Source: Streptomyces sp. NBC_00344
GTDB lineage: Bacteria; Actinomycetota; Actinomycetes; Streptomycetales; Streptomycetaceae
NCBI RefSeq assembly: GCF_036088315.1
Contig: NZ_CP107996.1
Coordinates: 3,490,501-3,554,500, forward strand
Direction of reading: 5' to 3'
DNA length: 64,000 nucleotides
Below the pieces are notes generated by a model. The model was not told where the DNA came from and made no database searches. It worked only from the letters and a program-made list of their open reading frames with translations. The position numbers and the translations under genes were made by a program. Every line of letters begins with the position of its first letter. Within the stretch, counting starts at the first letter, position 1. Positions 36,553-46,096 of the stretch are shown in pieces.

Positions 36553-38259
36553 ATGTCAGTCCCGGATTCCGCTGATCCTCCCGACGCCGCCTCCAGCGCT
36601 GCCTCGGCTCTGCCGGGCCTCTCCACCGAACTCACGGCGAGGGTGCCGCAGCTGCTGGCGGCCATGCGCTCACTGGGCACCGGCCTCGAGCTGAACTCCA
36701 CCCTGGACAGGATCTGCGAGACCGCCGCCGAACTGGCGGACGCCCGCTACGCCGCGATCGGTGTCGTGAACCAGGAAAGGACCGGGCTCAGCGACTTCGT
36801 CACCTTTGGCGTCACGCCGGAGCAGGCCGCGAAGATCGGCAGACTCCCCGACGGGCGCAGAGGGCTCCTCGGTGCGCTGATCCAGGAGCCGGACGCGCTG
36901 CGGCTCGCCGATCTGACCACCGATCCGCGCTACGCGGGATTCCCGCCGCACCATCCGCCGATGCGGACCTTTCTGGGAGTCCCCCTTCAGGTGCACGGGG
37001 AGACCTTCGGCAACCTCTATCTCGCCGAGAAGAGAGGCGGGGGCGAGTTCGGCGCAGGTGATCTGACGATGCTGCGGGTGTTCTCGACAGAGGCCGGGAT
37101 CGCGATCGGCAACGCCCGGCTGTACGAGGCCGCCCGCCGGCGTGAGCGATGGATCGACGGCTCGGTGGCAGTCACCACGGCACTGCTCTCGGGTGGTGAT
37201 GCCGATGAGGCACTCACCGTGGTCGCCGAACAGGCAAGGAACTTGGCGGACTCGGCGGCGGGTGTGGTGATGCTGCCCGCAGTCGGCGGCGGTCTGGAGA
37301 TCGTCGCGGTCTCCGCCGGACAACCCACCCAGGTTCTCGGCATGATCATCCCTGCGGACAGCGGAGTGGTGCGGACACTGCTCTCCGGCAACCCGGTGTT
37401 CGTGGACGACTCGGACACCGATCCACGGCTTGTCACCGGTCTGACCCGGCAGTTCGGTCCGAGCATGATGCTGCCGCTGCACAGCGGGGGCCGGGTGCTG
37501 GGCGCCCTGGCGACACCTCGCGCGCGGGGTGCACGCCCCTTCACCGAAGCGGAGAGGGCCCTGGCGACGCAGTTCGCCTCACAGGCCGCGCTGGCCCTGA
37601 TGATGGCGGACGCTCAGCGTGACCGGGAACGTCTCGCGGTCTTCGGGGACCGGGACCGGATCGCCCGGGATCTGCACGACCTCGTCGTCCAGCGGCTGTT
37701 CGCCACCGGAATGATGCTGGAGGGCGCACAGCGCCAGTCCGTCGTTCCGGAGGTGCGAAGCGGCGTCGCCCGGGCGGTGGACGAACTGGACGTGACGATC
37801 CAGGAGATCCGCACCGCGATCTTCGCCCTGCAGCAGGGACCTGCCGAAGCGCCGTCCGGGTTGCGGACCAGGGTCCTGCGGGAGATCAACATGGCGGCCG
37901 TGCCGCTGGGATTCAAGCCCGGGCACCGGTTCCTCGGCGATGTCGACACCGCGGTCGGTGAACTCACCGGGAAGAATCTGATCGCCGCACTGCGCGAGGC
38001 GCTCTCCAACGCCTTCCGGCATGCCGGGGCCTCCCGGATCGAGGTCGAGGTCGACGCCGCGGCAACGCTGACCGACGGGAGTCCGGCGGTGCGGCTCACC
38101 GTGTCCGACGACGGGGTGGGCATCCCGGAAGGAGGCCGGCGCAGCGGCCTGCGCAACCTCAACCGGCGTGCCGAGTCGCTGGGCGGATCGAGCCGGTACG
38201 GGTCCGGCCTCGGTGGCGTGGCCGGCGGCACGGCCGTGGTGTGGGAGGTCCCGCTGTAG
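36553..38259 (+). CDS. GAF-domain sensor histidine kinase (DevS-like)
   Basis: A 568-residue kinase with two GAF domains (about residues 50-195 and 205-350), a HisKA_3 dimerisation domain with the phospho-acceptor in RIARDLHDLVVQRLFATGM (near residue 375) and a HATPase_c domain with the N box ALSNAFRHAGASR and G box DDGVGIPEGG. The layout matches DevS/DosT-type kinases that sense oxygen, NO or redox state through heme in the first GAF domain; I cannot verify a heme ligand. No response regulator gene adjoins. It lies 19 bp after cydDC and may be part of that transcript, which would link it to respiration. Confidence 0.92.
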   Translation: MSVPDSADPPDAASSAASALPGLSTELTARVPQLLAAMRSLGTGLELNSTLDRICETAAELADARYAAIGVVNQERTGLSDFVTFGVTPEQAAKIGRLPDGRRGLLGALIQEPDALRLADLTTDPRYAGFPPHHPPMRTFLGVPLQVHGETFGNLYLAEKRGGGEFGAGDLTMLRVFSTEAGIAIGNARLYEAARRRERWIDGSVAVTTALLSGGDADEALTVVAEQARNLADSAAGVVMLPAVGGGLEIVAVSAGQPTQVLGMIIPADSGVVRTLLSGNPVFVDDSDTDPRLVTGLTRQFGPSMMLPLHSGGRVLGALATPRARGARPFTEAERALATQFASQAALALMMADAQRDRERLAVFGDRDRIARDLHDLVVQRLFATGMMLEGAQRQSVVPEVRSGVARAVDELDVTIQEIRTAIFALQQGPAEAPSGLRTRVLREINMAAVPLGFKPGHRFLGDVDTAVGELTGKNLIAALREALSNAFRHAGASRIEVEVDAAATLTDGSPAVRLTVSDDGVGIPEGGRRSGLRNLNRRAESLGGSSRYGSGLGGVAGGTAVVWEVPL

Positions 38260-38303
38260 GCCCGGGTGCGTCGCACGGGAGCCCGCAGCTGCGGACCACG
38301 GAT

Positions 38304-39164
38304 TCAGAGTGCCTTCAGGATCTGCTCGATGACGACAGCGACCCCGTCCTCGTTGTTGGCGACCGTGCGGCGCGACGCGGCTGCCACGGCCTGCGGATGG
38401 GCATTGCCCATGGCGTACGACGTGCCGGCCCAGCTCAGCATCTCGACGTCGTTCGGCATATCGCCGAAGGCCACCACCTCGGATGCGGCGATACCGCGTT
38501 CGGCGCAGCACAGTGCGAGGGTGCCGGCCTTGGAGACGCCGGGGCCGCTGATCTCCAGCAGTGCGGTCGGACTGGACCGGGTGATGGAAGCGCGGTCACC
38601 GACCGATGCCCGGGCCAGCGCGAGGAAGTCGTCGGGGGACAGTTCGGGGTGATGGGCCAGCACCTTCAGCACGGGCTGGTCCGCGGTGTCCGAGTCCTCG
38701 GCGAGCAACTTCTCGGCAGGTGCCACGCTCGACGCCGGATCGAAGTGCAGGGGCGGATAGCCCGGCTCGTGGTGGATGCCGCCGGTCCGCTCGACGGCGA
38801 AGGAGGTGCCGGGTGCGGCGGCACGCAGGATGGAGATGACGTCGAGGGCGCCGGTGCGCTCCAGGGGGAGGACCTTGACGAAGATGTGTCCGCCCTCGTC
38901 GCCGTGCAGGTCGACCACAGCGGCGCCGTTGCCGCAGATGGCCAGGCCATGGCCGTGTACATGGTCACTGACGACGTCCATCCACCGGGCCGGCCGGCCG
39001 GTGACGAAGAAGACGTCGATCCCCGCCTCCTCGGCGGCGGCGAGCGCCGCGATCGTGCGGTCCGAGACGGTTTTGTCGTCGCGCAGCAGAGTGCCGTCCA
39101 GGTCGGTGGCGATCAGCCGGGGCGGAAGGGGGGAGGCGGAGGCAGGGCCGATAGCTGAGGTCAC
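38304..39164 (-). CDS. HAD-family (Cof-type) phosphatase
   Basis: A 286-residue HAD IIB-type phosphatase. Motif I is LIATDLDGTLLRDD (near residue 17), motif II VTGRPAR, motif III Lys in the GVSKAGTLALC segment, and motif IV VAFGDMPNDVEML. The C2-type cap lies between. Such enzymes dephosphorylate sugar phosphates or flavin precursors. GTG 39164 has CGGGAG nine bases upstream. It resembles the gene at 55.2-56.0 kb, so both may be paralogues. Confidence 0.9.
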   Translation of the reverse strand: MTSAIGPASASPLPPRLIATDLDGTLLRDDKTVSDRTIAALAAAEEAGIDVFFVTGRPARWMDVVSDHVHGHGLAICGNGAAVVDLHGDEGGHIFVKVLPLERTGALDVISILRAAAPGTSFAVERTGGIHHEPGYPPLHFDPASSVAPAEKLLAEDSDTADQPVLKVLAHHPELSPDDFLALARASVGDRASITRSSPTALLEISGPGVSKAGTLALCCAERGIAASEVVAFGDMPNDVEMLSWAGTSYAMGNAHPQAVAAASRRTVANNEDGVAVVIEQILKAL

Positions 39165-39491
39165 CGACGCATTCTCCCGCACGGAGTGCACGGGCGGGCG
39201 GAGGGGCGCACATTTGAGAGCGCGCGCGGGTGCGGCGGAGTTCCTGCGGGAGGTCTGCTGGCCCACGACGGTCCGCCGAGCCGGTCGTCCGGGTGCCGTG
39301 CACGGCGCCGTGCAGGGGCCCGTCCAAGATCCCGGATGCCGAATCCCTGTGTGCTTTGTCAGTGCCCGGTTCTACGATGGTTCCATCTTCCGCGTCCTGC
39401 TCTCGCGCAGGACCTGGCGCCGATCGCGCATCGTGAGGGGGGGACCCTGCGAGCGCCCGACCCCGCGCATGAGCACGCGAGGTGACTCCCT
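39165..39491. other. 327-bp divergent region between HAD and HSP90-family genes
   Basis: It must contain promoters for both genes but I find no convincing -35/-10 pair, heat-shock operator or gene in it. GAGGTGA near 39479 is the ribosome site of the HSP90-family gene. Confidence 0.4.
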
Positions 39492-41363
39492 GTGAATTCC
39501 CGTATGCACGAAACCTCTGCCCCGAGCGGACTCGCCGCCAACACCTTCCAAGTGGATCTGCGTGGTCTCGTCGATCTGCTGTCCCACCATCTGTACTCCA
39601 GCCCCCGGGTCTATGTGCGCGAGCTCCTGCAGAACGCGGTCGACGCCATGACCGCTCGCCGTGCACTTGAGCCGGACGCCCCGGTCCGTATCCGGCTCAC
39701 CGCCACCGGCGGAGCTGTCACCATCGAGGACACCGGTATCGGACTGACCGACGACGAGGTGCACACGCTCCTGGCCACCATCGGGCGCAGCTCGAAGCGC
39801 GACGGTCTGGAGAGCGCCCGCCAGGAATTCCTCGGCCAGTTCGGCATCGGGCTGCTGGCCTGTTTCGTCGTGGCCCGGCAGATCCGTGTCGTCTCGCGCT
39901 CCGCGCGCACCCCCGGCCGACCGCCCGTCGAGTGGCTGGCCACGGACGACGGCTCGTACACCGTGCGTACGCTCCCCGACGAGGCCAGGCCCGAACCGGG
40001 CACCACCGTCCATCTGGAACCGCGGCCCGGTGCCGAGGAGTGGACCGCCCCGCAGCGGGTGGAGGAACTGGCCCGCGACTTCGGGTCGCTGCTGGCCCAC
40101 GAGGTGACCTTCGCCGGTCCCGACGGCGCCGCCCGCCCGGTCACCGACCGTCCCGCCGTCTGGGAGCGCGCCCACCCGACGCCCGCCGCCCGCAGAGTGG
40201 CCCTCGCCGGACACTGCGCCAGGGTCTTCGGTTTCACCCCGCTCGACTCCATCGACCTGGATCTGCCGGTCGCCGGGGTGCGGGGCGTCGCGTATGTCCT
40301 GCCCTCCGCCACCAGCCCGGCCCACCGTGCCGCCCACCGGGTCCATCTCAAGGGCATGCTGCTCACCGACCGGGCGGACAATCTGCTGCCCGACTGGGCC
40401 TTCTTCGTACGCGTCGTCCTCGACACCGACACCCTTCGGCCGACGGCATCCCGGGAGAACCTCTACGACGACGAAACCCTGGCAGCTGTCCGCGAGGCAC
40501 TCGGCGCCCGGATCAGGGAGTGGCTCACCGAACTCGCCGCAGGTGACCCCGAACGCCTCGCTGCCTTCCTCACCGTCCATCACCTGGGAGTGAAGTCGCT
40601 GGCCCGCCACGACCCCGCGCTCCTCGAACTGATGCTGCCGTGGCTGCCGTTCGAGACCAGCGACGGCCGGATGACCCTCGACGAATTCGTGGCCGCCCAT
40701 CCGGAGGTGCACTTCACCCGCACCGTCGAGGAGTTCCGCCAGGTCTCCCCCATCGCCGCTGCCCACGGCCTCGGCATCGTCAACGGCGGATACACCTATG
40801 ACGCCGACCTGGTCGCCATGCTCCCGCTCATCCGTGGTGGTGTCAGCGTCTCGGAACTCGACGCGGGCGCCGTCACAGCACAACTCGATTCCGTACCGCC
40901 CCACCAGGAGCTGGCGCTTGCCTCGTTCCTGGCCACCGCCCGCGGCAAGCTCGACCCGCTCGGCTGCGACGTGGCGCTGCGCTGCTACCAGCCCATCACC
41001 GTGCCCGCGCTGTTCCTCGACGACCGCCAGGCCCGGCACGAGCGGGACCGTGCGAGTGCCGAGGCGGAAGCCGACGCGCTGTGGACGGACATCCTCGGCG
41101 CGCTGCGGGGGGCCGCGCCCCGCGCCAGGCTGGTGCTCAACCACAACAACCCGCTGGTGCGGCGGATCGCCTCGATCCCCGACCCGGAACTCGCCGGCAC
41201 CGCAGTCGAATCTCTCTACGGACAGGCGTTGCTGATGGCGCAGCGCCCACTGCGCCCCGCCGACACGGCGCTGCTCAACCGGGCCTTCCTTGGCCTCCTT
41301 GAATGGGCGACCCACTCCACCGGCCGTCCGGCCGCCGGCGCCGCCCCGGAGGACCAGCAGTGA
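39492..41363 (+). CDS. HSP90-family molecular chaperone
   Basis: A 623-residue GHKL ATPase with HtpG-like length. The ATP-binding N domain shows VYVRELLQNAVDAM (catalytic Glu and Mg-binding Asn), IEDTGIGLTDDEV and GQFGIGLLACFVVA; the middle domain has TASRENLYDDE with the conserved Arg, and a C-terminal dimerisation region follows. The sequence diverges strongly from HtpG outside these motifs, so it is a distinct subfamily. The GTG at 39492 has GAGGTGA at good spacing. Its stop overlaps the start of the TPR gene (GTGA), so the two proteins are made together. Confidence 0.9.
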   Translation: MNSRMHETSAPSGLAANTFQVDLRGLVDLLSHHLYSSPRVYVRELLQNAVDAMTARRALEPDAPVRIRLTATGGAVTIEDTGIGLTDDEVHTLLATIGRSSKRDGLESARQEFLGQFGIGLLACFVVARQIRVVSRSARTPGRPPVEWLATDDGSYTVRTLPDEARPEPGTTVHLEPRPGAEEWTAPQRVEELARDFGSLLAHEVTFAGPDGAARPVTDRPAVWERAHPTPAARRVALAGHCARVFGFTPLDSIDLDLPVAGVRGVAYVLPSATSPAHRAAHRVHLKGMLLTDRADNLLPDWAFFVRVVLDTDTLRPTASRENLYDDETLAAVREALGARIREWLTELAAGDPERLAAFLTVHHLGVKSLARHDPALLELMLPWLPFETSDGRMTLDEFVAAHPEVHFTRTVEEFRQVSPIAAAHGLGIVNGGYTYDADLVAMLPLIRGGVSVSELDAGAVTAQLDSVPPHQELALASFLATARGKLDPLGCDVALRCYQPITVPALFLDDRQARHERDRASAEAEADALWTDILGALRGAAPRARLVLNHNNPLVRRIASIPDPELAGTAVESLYGQALLMAQRPLRPADTALLNRAFLGLLEWATHSTGRPAAGAAPEDQQ

Positions 41364-44317
41364 GCACACCCACCTCTGCCGACGTCTATCAGGCGATCTG
41401 GGAGAACGACAGCGCGCCCAACGGCCAGCTGCGCAACGCCCGCGCCGAGGAACTCGTCGCGGCAGCCGAACAGACAGCCGACCCCGAGGTGGTGCGCACC
41501 GCGCTCTTCGCGCTCATCGACTCCTACGAATACAGCACCGAGAGCGGCAAGATGCTCGTGCCCTTCGCCCGGTTGCTGCAGGAGTGGGACCGCGATCCGT
41601 CGGCCTTCGACGCATCGGACACCCATCGCTTCCACTGGCGCTTCAAATGGGTCAGCACGGGCATGCTCGACCTCCCCGACATTCCCCTGGGGTCGATCGA
41701 GAAGTGGCGTGAGGAGATGGAGCGCCGGTACCGGGTCGCCGGATACACCGAGCGGGCGGTCCGTCAGTCCGAGTACTTCTTCGCCGATGAAACGGGTGAC
41801 ACCGAGCGCGCGGACAGGGCCTTCGAGGCCTGGTGCGCCGCCGAGCGAGACCGGATGAGCGACTGCCACGCCTGCGAGCTGAACGCCCAGGGCGGGCACT
41901 GGGCACGCAAGGGCAGTCACGAGAAGGCACTTCAGGTGTGGGCCCCCGTCCTGGCCGGAAATCTGACCTGCAAGGAGGAGCCGCACCGGGTCCTCGCGAA
42001 ATCCCTTCTCCCGCTCGTCGGTCTCGGCCGGACGGACGAGGCACGCGCCCACCATCTGCGGGGCTACCGCATGGCCCGTGGCGACGAGAGCCTGCTGCGG
42101 ACGATCGGCCAGCACATCGAGTTCTGTGCGCTCACCGGGAACGAGGGCCGAGGTCTGGAGATCCTCACCGAGCATGCCGGGCAACTGGGTCCGCTCGCCG
42201 ATGTGGACGCCCAGCTGGGGCTTGCCGGCGGGGCACTGGTGCTGCTCGGGCGCCTGGACGAGCTCGGTCACGGCGACCGGCCGGCCGCGACCTACCAGGG
42301 CACCCGGCACAGCGTGCGTCAGCTGTACGACCAGTTGTACGCGGACGCCACCGGGATAGCCCGCCGCTTCGATGAGCGCAACGGGAACACGGTCACCTCG
42401 CGGCGGTTCGCCGACCGGCTCTCCCGGCGGCCGCTGCTGGATGCTCTGCCACTGGGCGTACGGCCTGCCGGGCCGGCAGCGCCTCACCCCGCGGCGCGGG
42501 GTGCCGGAGTCGCGGCCACGCCGGGAACGGCGGGCGACGATGCGTCCCTGGCCGAACTGATCACCGAGGCCCGGCGCTTGCGGGGTCTGGGGCACCCGGG
42601 CTCGCAGGCCGTGTGGGGACGGATCGGGGCCCTGGCCGACGAGCAGGGGCAGCGGCCGGATCCGCTGCTCGCCGCCGAACTGCTGGAGCACCGCGCGCTG
42701 CTCGAGCCCGCGCCGGAGGCCTTCGAGCGGGTCGCCGCCGCCTATCGGGCGGCCGGCGAGCCGGGCCGGGCCGCGATCAACGAGCTGTGGGCCGCCGTGG
42801 CTTCGGCGCAGGAGGGCGCCGGAGCGGCGGTGACGGCGGCCCTGCTGGAAACCGCGGCCGCATCCGCCGAGGCATTGAACGCGCAGGAACCGCGACGGGT
42901 GCGCAGAATCGCCGCCGTGGGCCTGGCCCGGATCAGACTCGACGGAGCCCTGTCACCGGTCGAGGACAGCGATATCGGCCCCGCGCTCGAGAGCTTCGTC
43001 GCCGCACACCTGGACGACGAGGGCATCGCGGGCGACGACGTGGCGGACCTCGTCGCCGATGCGGAGACCCTGCTCGCTCAGCGCGCCTGGGCGAGCAGGG
43101 ACTGGCAGCGCGCGGATGACCTGCTCGCTGCCGCCGGAGAGCGCAGTCTCGCGGCAGGGCAGCCCTGGAACGCCGTCGATCCGCTGGTCAGGAGAGCCAG
43201 ACTGCAGCTGATGCTGGGCGCTCCCGCGGAGGCCGAGCGGCTGGCGCGCGTCGCGCTCGTGCACAGCGCGGAGGTCCTGGACCCGGCAGAGCTCGGCTCC
43301 ACGCGGTTGCTGCTGGCCGAGGCGCTCTATGAGCAGCACGGCAAGGAGGACGAGGCGGCTGCCTACGCACTGCAGGCGGCGCACTGGTTCGACGCGGCAG
43401 ACGAATCGGCTGGTGCGGGCGCCTACGCGAGGTTGATCCTGGCCCAGTCGTACGGCGAAACGGGGCGGCCCGCCGAGGCCGCCGAAATCCTGGAATCCGC
43501 GTTGCCCGACCTGGTGGAGCACGGTGAGGAGCAGGCGGTGAGGGCCCGCGAGACGCTCGGCCACCAACTGCGGCAGCTCGGTGACCAGCGGGCGGCAGCC
43601 GAGCAGTATCTGCTGGCGGCCGATGTGGCGAAGAGCTGGGAGCACGTGCAGCCGCACGCGCGGCTGGCCACCCTCGCGGCCGAGTGCCTGGCGGGCGCCG
43701 GCCTGGCCGAAGAGGCCGAGCGAGCCTACGGGCGGGCGCTGGATCTGTGGCGCGAGGCAGGGGAGGTCGTTCCGCTCGCCCGGGCGCTGCGCTCTCTGGC
43801 CTGGCTGAAACTGCGGGACGACCCGAGTGACTCCAAGGCGCTGGCCGAGGCGGAGACACTGATGGGTGAGGCACTCGAGGCGCTGGCAGGTGATGAGCCC
43901 GGGCTGCTTCTCGAACGGGCCCGCACCTGGTCCCAGCTGGCGGAGGCGACGCTCAACCAGCTGGACGAGGAGGACGACGCATACGGGGCGGACGATGATG
44001 GGAACCAGGACCCGGCTGGTGCGGAGCCGGTGTACGGGCACCCCGCCGCTGCGGCCGAGCACATGCGCCGGGTGCGTGAGGCGGCGGTGGTTCTCTGGGA
44101 GAAGGCGGCCCAGGCCTACACCGTGCTCGGCCCCGAGCTGCTGAGGGACCGTGTGCAGTGCGTCATCAGACTCGCCTGGACCGAGAAGGAGTTGGGGCGC
44201 CGCCAGGACGCCGGGCGGAGGCTGCGCGTGATCCACCGGGAGCTGACGGCTGCGTCCGGCGAGGAGACTTCCCAGCTGCTGCGCTGGGTGGAGGCGCAGC
44301 TGAAGCAGCTGGAGTGA
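41360..44317 (+). CDS. Large tetratricopeptide-repeat protein coupled to the HSP90-family gene
   Basis: A 985-residue, wholly soluble, helix-rich and acidic protein. From about residue 560 it has clear TPR-type repeats rich in Ala, Leu, Glu and Arg (for example LADVAKSWEHVQPHARLATL and AERAYGRALDLWREAGEVV); the first 300 residues also look helical but are less regular. No catalytic domain is visible. The GTG at 41360 overlaps the HSP90-family stop by four bases. In eukaryotes TPR proteins are HSP90 co-chaperones; whether this pair interacts is inferred from coupling only. Confidence 0.88.
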   Translation: MSTPTSADVYQAIWENDSAPNGQLRNARAEELVAAAEQTADPEVVRTALFALIDSYEYSTESGKMLVPFARLLQEWDRDPSAFDASDTHRFHWRFKWVSTGMLDLPDIPLGSIEKWREEMERRYRVAGYTERAVRQSEYFFADETGDTERADRAFEAWCAAERDRMSDCHACELNAQGGHWARKGSHEKALQVWAPVLAGNLTCKEEPHRVLAKSLLPLVGLGRTDEARAHHLRGYRMARGDESLLRTIGQHIEFCALTGNEGRGLEILTEHAGQLGPLADVDAQLGLAGGALVLLGRLDELGHGDRPAATYQGTRHSVRQLYDQLYADATGIARRFDERNGNTVTSRRFADRLSRRPLLDALPLGVRPAGPAAPHPAARGAGVAATPGTAGDDASLAELITEARRLRGLGHPGSQAVWGRIGALADEQGQRPDPLLAAELLEHRALLEPAPEAFERVAAAYRAAGEPGRAAINELWAAVASAQEGAGAAVTAALLETAAASAEALNAQEPRRVRRIAAVGLARIRLDGALSPVEDSDIGPALESFVAAHLDDEGIAGDDVADLVADAETLLAQRAWASRDWQRADDLLAAAGERSLAAGQPWNAVDPLVRRARLQLMLGAPAEAERLARVALVHSAEVLDPAELGSTRLLLAEALYEQHGKEDEAAAYALQAAHWFDAADESAGAGAYARLILAQSYGETGRPAEAAEILESALPDLVEHGEEQAVRARETLGHQLRQLGDQRAAAEQYLLAADVAKSWEHVQPHARLATLAAECLAGAGLAEEAERAYGRALDLWREAGEVVPLARALRSLAWLKLRDDPSDSKALAEAETLMGEALEALAGDEPGLLLERARTWSQLAEATLNQLDEEDDAYGADDDGNQDPAGAEPVYGHPAAAAEHMRRVREAAVVLWEKAAQAYTVLGPELLRDRVQCVIRLAWTEKELGRRQDAGRRLRVIHRELTAASGEETSQLLRWVEAQLKQLE

Positions 44318-44397
44318 GGGGGCGGGAGGCGTCCGGTGTTCCGGCCGCTGCCGGTAGGCGGCCCCGCGGCGCCGGCGGGGCCGCATAAGCTCGGTAC

Positions 44398-45297
44398 ATG
44401 CGTCTGAGCACTGTGATTCTTCCCGTCCGCCGCTGGGCCGAAGGCGGCCGCGACCAGTGGGTGCGAGCCGAGGACCTCGGCTTCCACGCCGCGTACACCT
44501 ACGACCATCTGTCATGGCGCACCTTCCGTGACGGGCCGTGGTTCGGTGCCGTGCCCACGCTGACCGCTGCTGCGGCAGCGACATCACGGCTGCGCCTCGG
44601 CACCCTCGTCACCTCTCCGAACTTCCGCCATCCGGTGACCCTCGCCAAGGAACTCATCACGCTCGACGATGTCTCCGGCGGCCGGATCACGCTGGGCATC
44701 GGCGCAGGGGGCAACGGCTTCGACGCCACGGCGCTCGGGCAGGAGCCGTGGACCCCGAAGGAGCGGGCGGACCGTTTCGCCGAGTTCGTACCGCTGCTCG
44801 ACCGGCTGCTGACCGAGGACTCCGTCTCCCATCGCTCCGCCCACTACTCGGCTGACGAGGCGCGCAACATTCCTGGCTGCGTGCAGCGGCCCCGGCTGCC
44901 CTTCGCGGTGGCTGCCACCGGCCCGCGCGGGTTGAAGCTCGCCGCGAAGCACGGCCAGGCATGGGTGACGACCGGCGACCCGAAGCTCTTCGAAACGGGG
45001 ACGCCGGAGCAGTCGGTGGAGGCGATCCGCGGACAGATCGGCAGGCTCGGCGCCGCCTGTACGGAGTTCGGCCGGGACGCGGCCGAACTGGACAAGATCC
45101 TGCTCACCGGTTTCACTCCGGACCGGAACGGGCCGATGGAATCCCTTGACGCCTTTGTGGACTTCGCGGGCAGGCACTTCGCGCTCGGCATCACCGAGAT
45201 CGCGATCCACGCCCCCATTCCCGCATCGGACTTCGCTGCCGACGAGAAGGTCTTCGAGCAGATCGCGACGGAGGCACTGGCGCAGCTGAGGGGCTAG
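44398..45297 (+). CDS. LLM-class F420-dependent oxidoreductase
   Basis: A 299-residue luciferase-like TIM-barrel oxidoreductase of the F420-using group. Evidence is the opening MRLSTVILPVRRWAEGG, the AYTYDHLSWR segment, LGTLVTSPNFRHPVTLAKELITLDDVSGGR, and LGIGAGGNGFDATALG. Such enzymes use coenzyme F420 or FMN to reduce or oxidise small substrates; the substrate is unknown. It lies 80 bp after the TPR gene and converges with kptA with three bases between stops. Confidence 0.9.
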   Translation: MRLSTVILPVRRWAEGGRDQWVRAEDLGFHAAYTYDHLSWRTFRDGPWFGAVPTLTAAAAATSRLRLGTLVTSPNFRHPVTLAKELITLDDVSGGRITLGIGAGGNGFDATALGQEPWTPKERADRFAEFVPLLDRLLTEDSVSHRSAHYSADEARNIPGCVQRPRLPFAVAATGPRGLKLAAKHGQAWVTTGDPKLFETGTPEQSVEAIRGQIGRLGAACTEFGRDAAELDKILLTGFTPDRNGPMESLDAFVDFAGRHFALGITEIAIHAPIPASDFAADEKVFEQIATEALAQLRG

Positions 45298-45300
45298 GGG

Positions 45301-45960
45301 CTAAGGGCTGAGGGGCCGATGACTGTCCCGGGCCGACCCGTCCGGGTGACCGGGCGGCCCGCCGGGAAAGCGCAGAAACTCCGGCGGCACCGCATCGGCG
45401 AGCCACACCCCGTTGGCGCTGACCCGGAAGACATGACCGGAGTGGTGCATGGCTCCTGCGTCCACGCTGATCACCACGGGACGGCCCCGCCTGGCGCCCA
45501 CCCGGGTCGCTGTCTCACGGTCCGGCGAGAGATGGACATGGTGGCGGTACATCGGGCGCAGGCCCTGGGCGCGGATGGCAGCGAGACTGCGGGCGACCGT
45601 CCCGTGGTAGAGGTACGCGGGCGGCTCGGCCGGGGCCAGACCGAGATCGACGTCGACCGTGTGGCCCTGGTTGGCACGGATCCGGCTGCCGTCGATCGTG
45701 AAACGCTGCTTGTCATTGACTGCCACGACATGGGCGAGCTCGTCCCGGGTGAAGACCAAGCCGTGCGAGGCGGCAGCCCGGATCAGTACATCGACCGGCA
45801 CCCAGCCGTTCTCGTCAAGGGCGATCCCGATGCGCCCGGGCTGGTGGCGCAGATGTCTCGAGAGGTACTTCGACACCCGCACGGTGCGCTGCCCGTCCGG
45901 TTCCGCCGCCGGCCTGTCAGCCGCTTCCCCGGCTGTCCAGTCCGCTGTCTGTTCGTTCAT
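45301..45960 (-). CDS. kptA: RNA 2'-phosphotransferase (Tpt1/KptA)
   Basis: A 219-residue enzyme that moves a 2'-phosphate from RNA to NAD, forming ADP-ribose 1'',2''-cyclic phosphate. The conserved elements SKYLSRHLRHQPGRIG, RFTIDGSRIRANQGH, YLYHGTVARSLAAI and HVHLSPDRETATRVG contain the catalytic Arg-His-Arg-Arg set. The bacterial substrate is unknown because bacteria lack fungal-type tRNA splicing; a role in RNA repair or ADP-ribosylation is possible. An N-terminal extension of about 28 residues precedes the core. Confidence 0.93.
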   Translation of the reverse strand: MNEQTADWTAGEAADRPAAEPDGQRTVRVSKYLSRHLRHQPGRIGIALDENGWVPVDVLIRAAASHGLVFTRDELAHVVAVNDKQRFTIDGSRIRANQGHTVDVDLGLAPAEPPAYLYHGTVARSLAAIRAQGLRPMYRHHVHLSPDRETATRVGARRGRPVVISVDAGAMHHSGHVFRVSANGVWLADAVPPEFLRFPGGPPGHPDGSARDSHRPLSP

Positions 45961-46029
45961 CGGTCAAGAGTGGCGGCGTGCGGTGCACGGTCGCATCCCA
46001 ATTACGGTGTGGACCGGCTGAGTTAGGCA

Positions 46030-46084
46030 TGATCCACAGGCAGGTGTGGTTATCCACAGCCTCAAGCGTCCAATCTGTGGATAA
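46030..46084. promoter_or_regulatory. DnaA-box cluster between kptA and the MerR gene
   Basis: In 55 bp there are TGATCCACA (46030-46038, one mismatch to TTATCCACA), an exact TTATCCACA (46050-46058), and an exact minus-strand copy (46076-46084) followed by AT-rich bases. It sits in the 136-bp gap between the kptA start and the MerR stop. Confidence 0.75.
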
Positions 46085-46096
46085 AGTTATACCGAT

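Noticed and set aside
39356..39378. TTGTCA and TACGAT as a promoter for the HSP90-family gene
   Set aside because: The spacer is only 11 bp, too short for sigma-70-type recognition.
39372..41369. Open frame of 665 codons on the minus strand across the HSP90-family gene
   Set aside because: It lies opposite a gene with clear GHKL motifs; long antisense frames are expected in DNA of this GC content.
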